This document shows positions 1 to 8,124 of a DNA stretch of 64,000 bases, piece after piece. The DNA comes from Chloroflexi bacterium GWB2_49_20 (GTDB lineage Bacteria; Chloroflexota; Anaerolineae; Anaerolineales; Villigracilaceae). The number at the start of each line of letters is the position of its first letter. Within the stretch, counting starts at the first letter, position 1. The notes under the pieces were generated by a model. That model did no database searches. It saw nothing but the letters and a program-made list of their open reading frames with translations, and was not told the origin of the DNA. The stretch spans positions 310,001 to 374,000 of the forward strand of contig MGMF01000021.1 in NCBI GenBank assembly GCA_001796335.1. Direction: 5' to 3'. A program made the translations under genes and the position numbers.

Positions 1-80
1 ACAACGATGGCGTATACGCCGGATTTATTGAACTGGCACTTGAAATACCCTTCGAAATGGAACATTTTTTGCGTGATTAG
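1..80 (+). CDS. C-terminal end of a truncated gene, possibly PAS-like domain
   Basis: The window opens inside a gene. A frame open from base 3 ends at TAG 78-80 and gives 25 residues that include GVYAGFIELALEIP and end EHFLRD. The GxYxGFIE...P pattern resembles the end of PAS/DUF438-type sensor domains, but this is too short for a firm call. Confidence 0.45.
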   Translation, partial: NDGVYAGFIELALEIPFEMEHFLRD

Positions 81-145
81 CTGCTCCATTTCTTTAGCCA
101 ATTGATATTATTTATTGTGTCTGCTTATGAAGGAAAGGAGTCCCC

Positions 146-1291
146 ATGACATCCGTGATCGACTTTATTCGTGAGCGTTTCACCCAAACAAAACCACTGC
201 CTGCCGGCTCGCATATTTTCCAATCTGCCCCGGATGAGCCTCCTTACCGGCTGCACTTGCGCATGCAGGCGGATGGCTCCGGCATGCTCATCGTCAACGC
301 CGCCACGGTACTTCACCTCAACCCGACTGCCACCGAGTATGCCTATCACATGATGAAAGGCGCCAACCCGGAGGATGCCGCCCGGCAGGTGGCCTCCCGC
401 TACAACATCAACCGATCGACAGCACAGCAGGATTTTGTGGAATTCCGTGACCGCATTCAGACCCTGATCCATACTCCCGATCTCGATCCGGTCACCTATC
501 TCGATTTTCAGCGGGTTTCTCCACACTCACAGGTGCTTTCCGCGCCTCTGCGTCTCGATTGCGCCCTAACCTACCTGCTGCCTGCAGACGCCGAACCATC
601 TGCCGCTCCAACCAAACGGGTGGAACGCGAACTGAACGCGGACGAGTGGAAAACCATCCTGGATAAAGCCTGGCAGGCTGGCATCCCCCATATTACGCTG
701 ACGGGGGGCGAGCCGACCTTGCGGGCAGACTTGCCCGAGATCATTGCCCATGCCGAGAAGAACGGACAGGTGTGCGGTTTGCTGAGTGATGGTCTGAAAC
801 TGGCTGATAAGGAATACCTGGAGACTCTCCTGCAAACGGGTCTGGATCACCTGCTATTCATTCTACAGCCTGAAAATAGTGCTTCCTGGAAAGCCCTCGA
901 AACCATTCTGCCAGAGGACCTTTTCACAACGGTTCATCTCACCATCACCACCAGAAACGCCACACAGGCTGCCGAAACCCTGGAGAAACTGGCAAAGCTG
1001 GGGGTCACCAGCCTGTCTCTGAGCGTGGCAGATCCATCCTTGAAAGAAACGCTCGATAGTCTGCGGAATCTGGCCGCCAAACTGGAACTGACACTTCGCT
1101 GGGATCTACCGGTACCCTATTCCCTGGAAAACCCGGTTGCAATTGAAACCCGAGAGGAAAATCTCCCGGCAGGTGCTGGCAAAGCTTGGTTGTATGTCGA
1201 GCCAGACGGGGATGTACTCCCCGCGCAGGGCATGGCTGATCAAATCCTGGGCAATTTCCTGAAAAATAAATTTGAAGAGATCTACCACTGA
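146..1291 (+). CDS. PqqD-like domain plus radical-SAM-like barrel lacking the cluster cysteines
   Basis: 381 residues, with a good ribosome site (AGGAAAGGAG) just before the ATG. Residues about 45-110 look like a PqqD/peptide-recognition winged helix (LNPTATEYAY, then a helical stretch). The second half resembles a radical SAM barrel: it has a TLTGGEPTLR motif (GGEP at about 187-190) that normally contacts S-adenosylmethionine. At the point where CxxxCxxC should follow the first strand, residues 137-146 read LDCALTYLLP, and only one Cys is present. The [4Fe-4S] cluster therefore probably cannot form. It may be a scaffold or peptide chaperone descended from a PqqE/SPASM-type enzyme. The fold call is fairly secure and the function is unknown. 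Confidence 0.75.
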   Translation: MTSVIDFIRERFTQTKPLPAGSHIFQSAPDEPPYRLHLRMQADGSGMLIVNAATVLHLNPTATEYAYHMMKGANPEDAARQVASRYNINRSTAQQDFVEFRDRIQTLIHTPDLDPVTYLDFQRVSPHSQVLSAPLRLDCALTYLLPADAEPSAAPTKRVERELNADEWKTILDKAWQAGIPHITLTGGEPTLRADLPEIIAHAEKNGQVCGLLSDGLKLADKEYLETLLQTGLDHLLFILQPENSASWKALETILPEDLFTTVHLTITTRNATQAAETLEKLAKLGVTSLSLSVADPSLKETLDSLRNLAAKLELTLRWDLPVPYSLENPVAIETREENLPAGAGKAWLYVEPDGDVLPAQGMADQILGNFLKNKFEEIYH

Positions 1292-1317
1292 CCCATATTA
1301 TTTTAATGTGAGAAAAC

Positions 1318-1368
1318 TCGCACCGACCCGTTATATTGCCTGGTATACGCAGTCGGTGCGAACTTTTT
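1318..1368 (+). terminator. Rho-independent terminator between convergent genes
   Basis: Perfect 10-bp arms TCGCACCGAC (1318-1327) and GTCGGTGCGA (1352-1361) are followed by ACTTTTT. It ends the plus-strand gene at 1291; the stem could also act on the facing minus-strand gene. Confidence 0.75.
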
Positions 1369-1398
1369 GATATTGAAGCGTTTTCTAATTTGCGTTCT

Positions 1399-1938
1399 TT
1401 ATGAGTGATTTATATACAGCCAGTAGAGCTGAACAACCGCCAGCATAATGCCCAATTGTATAATTCCGGCGCACACGAAAATACCTAAATGAGCGAATAT
1501 AGGTTTTTTGTGTTTAATATCCGAGAAAATGGAGAGACCCCCAAAAATTATGAATACCGGAATATATAAAAATCCTACCGTGAAACCGGCCAGCACACTG
1601 AAAACAACGAGAACCCCGCTATACATCCAGGATATCAGGGAAGCCCGTGGAAACCAAAACAAATAAGCCAAAAAACAGATAACAGCCCCGCTCATCAGTT
1701 CCAGAAAATAAGCTCCAGGCAACAACCAGATGGGCTGGTATGAAACCAGGCTGATCCAAATCGTCACGGTGATAACCAGGCAAACAGCAGCACCAATCCC
1801 GGCAACCATCAACTCAAAGCGGCTTGCTTTATCTTCAGGGGTTGAATTTCCCATTTTTTTGCCTGCACTTTCTAATAGTGGGCTGTTGGGGTACACCCCA
1901 ACCTTCGCCAACTTATTGAGATGATACAATAAAACCAT
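1399..1938 (-). CDS. Hypothetical multi-pass membrane protein
   Basis: 179 residues with about four or five hydrophobic helices (from about residue 44 to the C-terminus) and a short soluble N-terminus. I recognise no family. The start is uncertain. A TATAAT box on the minus strand at 1949-1944 lies only 5 bases before the first ATG, so either the message is nearly leaderless or translation starts at the internal Met at 1854 (MGNSTPEDKA). It is divergent from the redox protein gene at 1976. Confidence 0.55.
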   Translation of the reverse strand: MVLLYHLNKLAKVGVYPNSPLLESAGKKMGNSTPEDKASRFELMVAGIGAAVCLVITVTIWISLVSYQPIWLLPGAYFLELMSGAVICFLAYLFWFPRASLISWMYSGVLVVFSVLAGFTVGFLYIPVFIIFGGLSIFSDIKHKKPIFAHLGIFVCAGIIQLGIMLAVVQLYWLYINHS

Positions 1939-1975
1939 GCCAAATTATAACCACTTTACGATCTGAGGAGTAAGC

Positions 1976-2416
1976 ATGTCCGATCCCATCCAGCTTGCGA
2001 CAGACCGATTTGAGCAGGGATATTCCTGTTCCCAGTCTCTGCTCACAGCCTTTGCTCCCCAATTTGGACTTGCGGAGGAATTTGCAATTAAAATTACTTC
2101 CCCTTTCGGAGGCGGCATTGCCCGCCAGGGAGAAACTTGTGGCGCGGTGACAGGCGCTCTAATGGTTCTGGGGCTAAAATTCGGCCCAAATATGGGAGAA
2201 AGCAATGACACCATTTATCAGCTCTCGCAAGATTTTCTGTGCCGCTTCCAGGAACAGCATACTTTCATCAAATGTAAACAATTGATCAACTTCGACCTCA
2301 GCCAACCGGATGAACTTATCGCGGCGCGTGAGGCTAATGTATTTAAACAGACCTGCCCGCTCCTGGTTAAAACTGCAGCCGGGATCGTCCAATCCATGCT
2401 GGTTTCCAGATCATGA
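1976..2416 (+). CDS. C_GCAxxG_C_C family putative redox-active protein
   Basis: 146 residues. It has the family hallmarks: an early YSCSQ (C18), then GGGIARQGETCGAVTGA (C55 onward), and Cys-bearing C-terminal helices (FLCRF, FIKCK, QTCPLL). The family is annotated as putative redox-active or metal-binding. A ribosome site (GAGGAG) precedes ATG 1976. It leads a co-directional run with the phosphatase and methyltransferase genes. Confidence 0.85.
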   Translation: MSDPIQLATDRFEQGYSCSQSLLTAFAPQFGLAEEFAIKITSPFGGGIARQGETCGAVTGALMVLGLKFGPNMGESNDTIYQLSQDFLCRFQEQHTFIKCKQLINFDLSQPDELIAAREANVFKQTCPLLVKTAAGIVQSMLVSRS

Positions 2417-2455
2417 ACCATTTCATCCAACACAAACAGGAGCGAACTTCAGCTT

Positions 2456-2986
2456 ATGGACAGCAGTGATAACCGCCCAATCCCAAATTCCTACTGGGTC
2501 ATACCTGGCAGGTTCCTGGCAGGTGCATATCCCGCAGAATATGATCGTTCCCTGACCCGCAGCAAGATGACGGCATTTTTGAATGCCGGATTTGATACGT
2601 TTTTCAACCTGACAGGTGAAAACGAACTGCCTGCCTACCAACCCACCCTGATGGATGAGGCTGTATTTTATGATCGTCAAGTTTTCCATGAAAGGTTCAG
2701 CATTACAGACAAAGGTTTGCCATCCCGCACCAGTATGATCACAATCCTGGATGCCATCGATCAGTCCCTTGCATCCGGGCATAAACTCTACCTGCATTGC
2801 TGGGGTGGAATTGGCAGAACCGGCACCACTGTGGGCTGCTTCCTGGTACGGCACGGGTTGTCCGGGCAGGCAGCCCTGCATAAACTCGCCAGTCTGTATC
2901 GCACAGCCGCACAAAGCAAACTCTATCCCAACTCGCCCGAAACCCGGGAGCAGATCGATTTTATTTTAAATTGGCATGAATCCTGA
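2456..2986 (+). CDS. Dual-specificity/tyrosine phosphatase-like protein
   Basis: 176 residues with the cysteine phosphatase signature HCxxGxxR at residues 114-121 (HCWGGIGRTGT), Cys115 being the expected nucleophile. The length and central acidic segment fit a compact dual-specificity phosphatase. The target is unknown. The gene overlaps the next one by 11 bases, so the two are probably translated together. Confidence 0.85.
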   Translation: MDSSDNRPIPNSYWVIPGRFLAGAYPAEYDRSLTRSKMTAFLNAGFDTFFNLTGENELPAYQPTLMDEAVFYDRQVFHERFSITDKGLPSRTSMITILDAIDQSLASGHKLYLHCWGGIGRTGTTVGCFLVRHGLSGQAALHKLASLYRTAAQSKLYPNSPETREQIDFILNWHES

Positions 2987-3725
2987 GATCAATTGGCACG
3001 TCCGTTTTACCCAGCAGGCAGGGTGGACCGCCTCCCTGCGCAAACATCTGTATGCAAAGGCAAACCTGTCACAAGCCAGCGCCATCCTGGAGGTTGGCTG
3101 CGGAACTGGCGCGGTTTTGGCAGACCTCCCAACGTTCACAAGCGCTCATATCCATGCTCTCGACCTGGATCATTCACGCTTGCAGGAAGCTTGTCAACAT
3201 GCTCCTTTCGCCCAATTCGTGAATGGCAATGCGCTGGCCCTGCCCTACCCCCCCCACATTTTTGATGTGACCTTCTGTCATTTCCTTTTGCTGTGGGTCA
3301 GGGATCCCGTCCAGGTCCTGAGCGAAATGTCCCGGGTTACCCGAACAGGCGGCTCTGTCCTGGTCATGGCTGAGCCTGACTACAGCCATCGAATTGACCA
3401 ACCCCAGGGGTTGGCACGACTTGGAGGATTGCAAACCCAGGCATTGCAGGAACAGGGCGCAGATCCAGCCATCGGTCTAAAATTGCCAGCCTTATTGGAT
3501 CAGGCAGACATAAAACTGATGGAAACCGGTATTTTGAAAAATTTAAAAGCCGAAGCCTTGAGTCCGGCAGATTGGGAGTTGGAATGGTCAGTCCTGGAAT
3601 CTGACCTGGCTGGCAGGCTGCCCGCATCAGAAATTGCTTCCCTGAAGGAATTTGATATACAGTCCCGCAAGCAAGGGGAACGTTCCCTGTTCGTTCCCAC
3701 GCATTTTGCCTGGGGACGGGTTTAG
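2976..3725 (+). CDS. Class I SAM-dependent methyltransferase
   Basis: 249 residues. Motif I ILEVGCGTGAVLADL lies near residue 36, followed by an acidic loop (HALDLDHSRL) and a motif IV-like segment (FDVTFCHFLLLWV), typical of the Methyltransf_11 fold. The substrate cannot be told. Its start lies inside the phosphatase gene, so the two form one transcription unit ending at the hairpin at 3802. Confidence 0.85.
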   Translation: MNPEINWHVRFTQQAGWTASLRKHLYAKANLSQASAILEVGCGTGAVLADLPTFTSAHIHALDLDHSRLQEACQHAPFAQFVNGNALALPYPPHIFDVTFCHFLLLWVRDPVQVLSEMSRVTRTGGSVLVMAEPDYSHRIDQPQGLARLGGLQTQALQEQGADPAIGLKLPALLDQADIKLMETGILKNLKAEALSPADWELEWSVLESDLAGRLPASEIASLKEFDIQSRKQGERSLFVPTHFAWGRV

Positions 3726-3801
3726 GTTCTTCCCTTGCCCTACCCTGTAACCGGTCTTATAATCATCTCCAGCAAGTATCTTATCGTTAGAAAGATGTGG
3801 A

Positions 3802-3831
3802 GTGGGGTGTTTCCATCCGAAAACACCCCAC
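3802..3831 (+). terminator. Hairpin after the 1976-3725 gene run
   Basis: Perfect 11-bp arms GTGGGGTGTTT and AAACACCCCAC with an 8-base loop. No long T-run follows (only CTGTTTA), so termination is likely but not textbook. Confidence 0.6.
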
Positions 3832-3879
3832 ACCCCTGTTTATTGAGAAGATACTCCAGCAATTTATTGGAGGTTAAGT

Positions 3880-4467
3880 TTGTCTGAATTTTCACCTGAT
3901 ATCGAAGCCCAACCCGAGATCAAGCCTAAAGGCACGGATGTTAAACGGTTCATACTCGATCTGCTTGAAACCCTGATTTTGTCAGTGATCCTGTTCCTGG
4001 TCATCAACGCGGTTTCCGCGCGGGTGCGCGTGGATGGATTCTCAATGCGCCCCACCCTTGAAGATGGCGAATTTATTCTCGTCAATCGCCTGGCGTATAA
4101 ATTGGGTGTCCCCAAACGGGGCGAGATCATTGTCTTCCGTTCGCCCGTAACCCCGGATGAAGATCTCATCAAGCGCATTATCGGGCTGCCAGGTGACGAG
4201 GTCGTAATTCGTGAAGGGCGTGTATATATAAACGGGGATGTATTGGAAGAACCTTATATAGCCGCCTCCCCCATCTACTCAGGCACCTGGCAAGTCGTGG
4301 ATGGTTATTTATTTGTGCTGGGTGACAATCGCAATGATTCATCCGACTCGCACAGTTGGGGGCTGGTACCGCTGCCGAATGTGGTTGGCAGATCGATCCT
4401 GATCTATTGGCCTTTTGCAGAGTGGGGCATCTTGAATCATAATATAATTACTGCCGTGGTTCCATAA
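3880..4467 (+). CDS. lepB: Signal peptidase I
   Basis: 195 residues with a TTG start preceded by TTGGAGG. A short cytoplasmic N-terminus is followed by one membrane helix (about 30-46). Box B GFSMRPTLEDGE carries the catalytic Ser55. Box D contains the general base Lys98 (DLIKRIIGLPGDEV), and box E is GDNRNDSSDSHSWG. All catalytic elements are present. It cleaves signal peptides of exported proteins on the outer face of the membrane. Confidence 0.95.
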   Translation: MSEFSPDIEAQPEIKPKGTDVKRFILDLLETLILSVILFLVINAVSARVRVDGFSMRPTLEDGEFILVNRLAYKLGVPKRGEIIVFRSPVTPDEDLIKRIIGLPGDEVVIREGRVYINGDVLEEPYIAASPIYSGTWQVVDGYLFVLGDNRNDSSDSHSWGLVPLPNVVGRSILIYWPFAEWGILNHNIITAVVP

Positions 4468-4545
4468 TATGATATTATTCCAATATACCCGGTGTCATGG
4501 GTGCGTCACACCCCTGATCTCTTATTTCGATAAAGGCAGCCAGGA

Positions 4546-4833
4546 ATGACCGAACCTCAAGAAACCCAGGAATACCCTTGTAATGAGTGTTCTGCAGGTG
4601 TGATGCACCTGAAATTCATCACCTACTTTACCTGGCTGGGTGAAGAATTGATCACTGTGCCAAATTTCCCAGCCTGGATCTGTGATGTATGCGGCCGGAG
4701 GGAATATGATAAAAAAGCGCGTTCCTGGCTGACCGCGTTATTAAATCCCGAAACAGGCAAAGATGTCAGCATTAAAAATCCCATCCGCACCAGGCTGGAT
4801 CCACGTCCTCCCACACGCCCAACCCCCGAATAG
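4546..4833 (+). CDS. YgiT-type (MqsA-like) zinc-finger protein
   Basis: 95 residues with two CxxC knuckles: CNEC near residue 12 and CDVC near residue 45, spaced as in the zinc domain of MqsA/YgiT antitoxins. The DNA-binding HTH half of MqsA is absent, and no toxin partner gene lies beside it. It may be an orphan regulator. Confidence 0.7.
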   Translation: MTEPQETQEYPCNECSAGVMHLKFITYFTWLGEELITVPNFPAWICDVCGRREYDKKARSWLTALLNPETGKDVSIKNPIRTRLDPRPPTRPTPE

Positions 4834-5004
4834 AAAATTTACCACACACAGGAAATTGACTGCGGAGACCTGATATTTCATCCCGCAGGCAGGTGGACTT
4901 ATTGGGGGCAACTCAAGGAGAAATTCGAAAAATAATTAATTTTCCCCTGTAATTTGCCTTGACCTGATAACCAGTGGATGGTAAAATCCGTCCGCTCAAG
5001 AAAA

Positions 5005-5077
5005 GCCCCCATCGTCTAGTGGACCAGGACGTAGCCCTTTCAAGGCTCAAACCGGAGTTCGAATCTCCGTGGGGGCA
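5005..5077 (+). tRNA. tRNA-Glu (anticodon TTC)
   Basis: Acceptor arms GCCCCCA (5005-5011) and TGGGGGC (5070-5076) pair fully, with discriminator A at 5077. The D arm is GTCTAGTGGACCAGGAC. The anticodon loop CTTTCAA gives TTC, and the T arm is GGAG-TTCGAAT-CTCC. The outermost anticodon-stem pair is mismatched. CCA is not encoded. Confidence 0.93.
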
Positions 5078-5121
5078 CCTCCTCATAGGCCAATATTTCG
5101 AATATTTGATCACCAGAAAAA

Positions 5122-5150
5122 AATACACCCGCCATTAAAGCGGGTGTATT
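5122..5150. terminator. Bidirectional terminator after tRNA-Glu
   Basis: 11-bp arms AATACACCCGC and GCGGGTGTATT with a 7-base loop. There are A residues before the stem and TT after it, so it can serve the tRNA on the plus strand and the small gene ending at 5164 on the minus strand. Confidence 0.8.
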
Positions 5151-5163
5151 TTAGTTCCACTAC

Positions 5164-5313
5164 TCACTTTTTTTTAGGGGTTTTTTGGACTGGAACTTTA
5201 TCAGTTTCTTTTACGGTGGTTTTTGGATGTTTTATTGCGTAATCTTTAGGGACAAATTTTCCAGTCTCTGCGTCGCGATAGTTGGTCTGGGTTTTGGTTT
5301 TGGTATTTGGCAT
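5164..5313 (-). CDS. Small basic protein of the YRDAxTGKFV...HPxTTVKE type
   Basis: 49 residues. The ATG at 5313 has a clear AAGGAG site, while the longer upstream frame to 5529 has none. The core NYRDAETGKFVPKDYAIKHP followed by KTTVKET matches a widespread family of tiny basic proteins that databases often mislabel as multidrug transporters; their role is unknown. It sits at the edge of the AT-rich defence island. Confidence 0.7.
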   Translation of the reverse strand: MPNTKTKTQTNYRDAETGKFVPKDYAIKHPKTTVKETDKVPVQKTPKKK

Positions 5314-5520
5314 AATAAAACTCCTTTCTTGATTGGTGTACTTGATTATTGCACAAAATGGAGATAGATTCAACAACGAAAAAGCACTGCCTAACCGCTG
5401 GGGATAGTAAAATAAAACGAGTGCTACGTCTCGCCCCCCTTTGGGGGCACCTTTCTGTTCGGTAGTAAAATGATTAAAGTTAGTTGGGGGTAAAAATTTG
5501 GAGTTCTCGTTAATGGAACA

Positions 5521-5545
5521 AACGCCCATGTATTGGGCGTTTTTG
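5521..5545 (+). terminator. Strong plus-strand terminator with no obvious upstream gene
   Basis: 8-bp arms AACGCCCA and TGGGCGTT, 5-base loop, then TTTTG. On the plus strand there is no coding gene between the tRNA terminator (5150) and here, so it may insulate the minus-strand island or end an unannotated short RNA. Confidence 0.6.
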
Positions 5546-5574
5546 TTATTACCCTCGATCAGGAACCAAGCCTA

Positions 5575-5604
5575 TAACCTAGCGGTTAAAGGGTTTAATC
5601 CTAT
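5575..5604. repeat. Left copy of an imperfect direct repeat flanking the TIR cassette
   Basis: TAACCTAGCGGTTAA is followed by GGGTTTAATCCTATT. It is closely similar to 6713-6744, which reads TAACCTAGCGGTAA and then CGGTTCAACTCCAATT. The two copies bracket the TIR/membrane gene pair. The second half resembles a tRNA T arm. Confidence 0.5.
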
Positions 5605-5696
5605 TCGAGTACATTTCTCAATAGTGTATATATTAAACACATAGGCATTAGCAGTAGAGCAACGCGTCTCCTAACCCATGGTAATGTTGCTGGAAA

Positions 5697-6143
5697 TTAC
5701 TTTCCTGCTGCCCTAGCTGCTTCTTCAATCCACCGTCCAAGAGATTCGTGGTCAGTGTACTTGTAGGCTTTATAGCCACCGGCTGCGATCTTGGGAGGTA
5801 TCGCTCCCGCAAAGTCCGTATTTCCAGCCTTATCTTTCAGATGGTGTATCTGAACGGCAACAATTCCATTCCTGCGGGAGATAGACTGATCGATCTCGTA
5901 GTTTATGTATTTCCGGTTAGAAGTCATTGCACCGACGAATACAACAGTAACGGTTGTATTTTCAAGACCATTATTGATAAGCGCTTTAATCGCCGGATCA
6001 CCTTTCCTTTTAGCATCCTCCCAGAGTGATGCATCTTGGAAGCCAGCGGCTGCACAACCAATGATATTAGGAATGTTACGGATCTGATTCACACGCCAAA
6101 TATCGCGTTGGTAGTGAAAACTAAAAAAAACCCTCCTGGTCAT
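5697..6143 (-). CDS. TIR-like (MTH538/ThsB-type) domain protein
   Basis: 148 residues. The ATG at 6143 follows a clear AAGGAG, and the longer frame upstream overlaps the partner gene and has no site. The start MTRRVFFSFHYQRDIWRV, then DASLWEDA and INNGLENTTVTVVFVG, match the TIR-like domain (DUF1863/MTH538) found in ThsB of Thoeris anti-phage systems. Glu83 in NYEI is the likely catalytic acid. Family TIR proteins make NAD-derived signals during phage infection. The gene lies 17 bases after a membrane-protein gene, which is a plausible effector. Confidence 0.85.
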   Translation of the reverse strand: MTRRVFFSFHYQRDIWRVNQIRNIPNIIGCAAAGFQDASLWEDAKRKGDPAIKALINNGLENTTVTVVFVGAMTSNRKYINYEIDQSISRRNGIVAVQIHHLKDKAGNTDFAGAIPPKIAAGGYKAYKYTDHESLGRWIEEAARAAGK

Positions 6144-6160
6144 AGCGTTGTCTCCTTTTT

Positions 6161-6583
6161 TTATAAAAACAAAGATATTATCATGACAAGTAAAATCAAA
6201 ATAAAAATAATTCCATGAAATATTGATATTGTTTTTGAAAAAATTACTCTTTCCCACGGTGCAACTCTTTCTTTTACGAAAGATGTATTCATAGAATAAT
6301 CAATATCGTTTTCTTTTAACAATCTAACATGATCAAATAAAGCGCGAAATAATTTTTCTTGCCAAAGATAATAACCGTCAAGAATCCAAAAAGAAATCGC
6401 TGGGAAATAAGCTAAATAAAGGAAGTATTTATTAGAATTATTGGCTGCCAATGCAAATAAAGAAGATATTAATAATACAGTCCAACCCTTAATTAGAAAT
6501 GAATTATGAGCTATTCTATTGATGACCCCTTGAATCATTTCAAGATGAAATTGCTTTTTTTCGTCCAACGTTTTCTCCTTCAA
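6161..6583 (-). CDS. Three-helix membrane protein paired with the TIR gene
   Basis: 140 residues: a soluble start (KKQFHLEMIQGVINRIA), two helices (about 33-73), a charged middle, and a C-terminal helix (about 115-140). To my knowledge, similar proteins accompany ThsB-like TIR genes in other genomes. No Macro, SLOG or NADase domain is visible, so it differs from ThsA. I infer a membrane effector or sensor opened by a TIR product. RBS GAAGGAGAA precedes the start. Confidence 0.65.
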   Translation of the reverse strand: MKEKTLDEKKQFHLEMIQGVINRIAHNSFLIKGWTVLLISSLFALAANNSNKYFLYLAYFPAISFWILDGYYLWQEKLFRALFDHVRLLKENDIDYSMNTSFVKERVAPWERVIFSKTISIFHGIIFILILLVMIISLFL

Positions 6584-6712
6584 TTATTGTAGAAAGAGTA
6601 TTACCTGGCACGATATATTAGTTATTATATGACATTAATTGTATTATGAAAAGGAGGCGAGTCTTCGAAATAGAAAGAATGTTGCATTGTTATACTTAAT
6701 AGTTATTTATCT

Positions 6713-6744
6713 TAACCTAGCGGTAATCGGTTCAACTCCAATTG
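6713..6744. repeat. Right copy of the direct repeat flanking the TIR cassette
   Basis: TAACCTAGCGGTAA, then CGGTTCAACTCCAATT. Compare 5575-5604. It lies just past the end of the restriction endonuclease gene and 130 bases upstream of the membrane-protein start. Confidence 0.5.
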
Positions 6745-8124
6745 TCAAATAACACCAATTTGGTTCCTTTTTAGGGTCATTGCAAGTTCAGATTGTGCCT
6801 GTAGAATATTTGTTATCTCAGATGGATCTTTTTTAATTTTTTGTAAATGGGTTTTATCTAACAATATTACCTGATAGTTTGTTTCTCGCATTATTCTTTC
6901 TGCAAATGTTCTGGCTTTATCTCCAATTCGCCCTGTAGTAACAATCATTATTACATTGGTTCGTATAAGTTGAGCAATTCCAACTTCTTTAGCAATATCT
7001 TCAAGAGTTGCTTGTGTTGAATTCTTACACTGAATCTGCCATCGGCTAAAAATCAGGTTGGCTCCTTCCATAATGACATCCAACTCGCCACCACCTGTCT
7101 CTACTGATCTTAATCGCCACTTAACAAAATCTAAACCAATTAGCCTACCCAAATAAAAGGCCAAAGCTTCTAACGCCAAACCTTTTTTATGTTTAGATTC
7201 ATTATTTAATCCAACAAGAATTTCATCAAAAGACATCCTGATTAGTTTGCGATATTGTATGCCAGCGGAATTTTCAATTGCTATAAATATAGGCTCTAAA
7301 TATTTATTCATTAATTTTTCTGTGGATTTAACAACATATGGTTTTGCACCTTGACCAGATGTAGTTTTTTGACAGACAATTAAACCTATATCTTGCAATC
7401 CAAATAAAGTGCTTTGGGGTAAACCGCCCTCAGGAAAATCAACTCCATAGAGTGCATGAGCATAGCTTGCGACTTTATTCGATAAAGCTTCATCTAAACC
7501 CATTCTGGCAAATGCCATGGCAAACGCTCGCTGTCCATGGGTAAGTTGTGCGTATTCATCAATCTCAACACCATCTAAATTTCCAAGAAGCTTTTTTAAT
7601 ATTTCTTGGTTAACTTGCCATTTTCCATGTTCAACCAAGTTTGCCTGTTCAAGCCATTGGCGCATACCATTTAGATGTGTTCCATTATTGGGAATATGAT
7701 AACCCCGGTATTGAAGCTCTTTGGAAATAGTTGCTTTTGTAAGTTTTGTTCCCTGGAAAGCTAAATCATCTATACATTGTACTAACTCTAATCCGTGTAA
7801 ATTTAATAGAATGTGTCTGGCGAATTCATTATACATTTCTGGCAATTGATTTTTTATTACCTTTTCCGCTAATGATTCGCCAAGAGGTGTTAATGTTGCA
7901 TAAGATGTATTATCTTTAGGTTTATCTAATAATTGAAATTCAGAAAGTGCATAAATAGTATTATCAGATATGTTCTTATCGGGACTGCTTGAAAAGAATC
8001 GATTAGATATTTCTTGTTTAATTTTGTCTCGGTCCGGTTGAAATTGTTTAACGATAAGCAATAAGTCTGGCAGCGTAGTTTGAGTAGGCGAAAATTGACT
8101 TGAATTTGGAAAAGAAGATTTCAT
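6745..8124 (-). CDS. Restriction endonuclease with Mrr-like PD-(D/E)XK domain
   Basis: 459 residues. The N-terminal two-thirds is helical with winged-helix-like segments, probably for DNA reading. Residues about 315-430 form an Mrr_cat-type nuclease: GLALEALAFYLGRLIGL, then GGGELDVIM (acidic residue near 349) and WQIQCKN (QxK near 365). It starts in a 4-base ATGA overlap with the methyltransferase gene, so the two form one restriction-modification unit. The recognition site cannot be predicted. Confidence 0.85.
   Translation of the reverse strand: MKSSFPNSSQFSPTQTTLPDLLLIVKQFQPDRDKIKQEISNRFFSSSPDKNISDNTIYALSEFQLLDKPKDNTSYATLTPLGESLAEKVIKNQLPEMYNEFARHILLNLHGLELVQCIDDLAFQGTKLTKATISKELQYRGYHIPNNGTHLNGMRQWLEQANLVEHGKWQVNQEILKKLLGNLDGVEIDEYAQLTHGQRAFAMAFARMGLDEALSNKVASYAHALYGVDFPEGGLPQSTLFGLQDIGLIVCQKTTSGQGAKPYVVKSTEKLMNKYLEPIFIAIENSAGIQYRKLIRMSFDEILVGLNNESKHKKGLALEALAFYLGRLIGLDFVKWRLRSVETGGGELDVIMEGANLIFSRWQIQCKNSTQATLEDIAKEVGIAQLIRTNVIMIVTTGRIGDKARTFAERIMRETNYQVILLDKTHLQKIKKDPSEITNILQAQSELAMTLKRNQIGVI

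Noticed and set aside
5442-5452. 11-base match to the tRNA-Glu 3' end (TGGGGGCACCT), with another near 9396
   Set aside because: Considered as attachment sites. The match is short and G-rich, the 9396 copy lies inside the MITE-like element, and no integrase gene is present.
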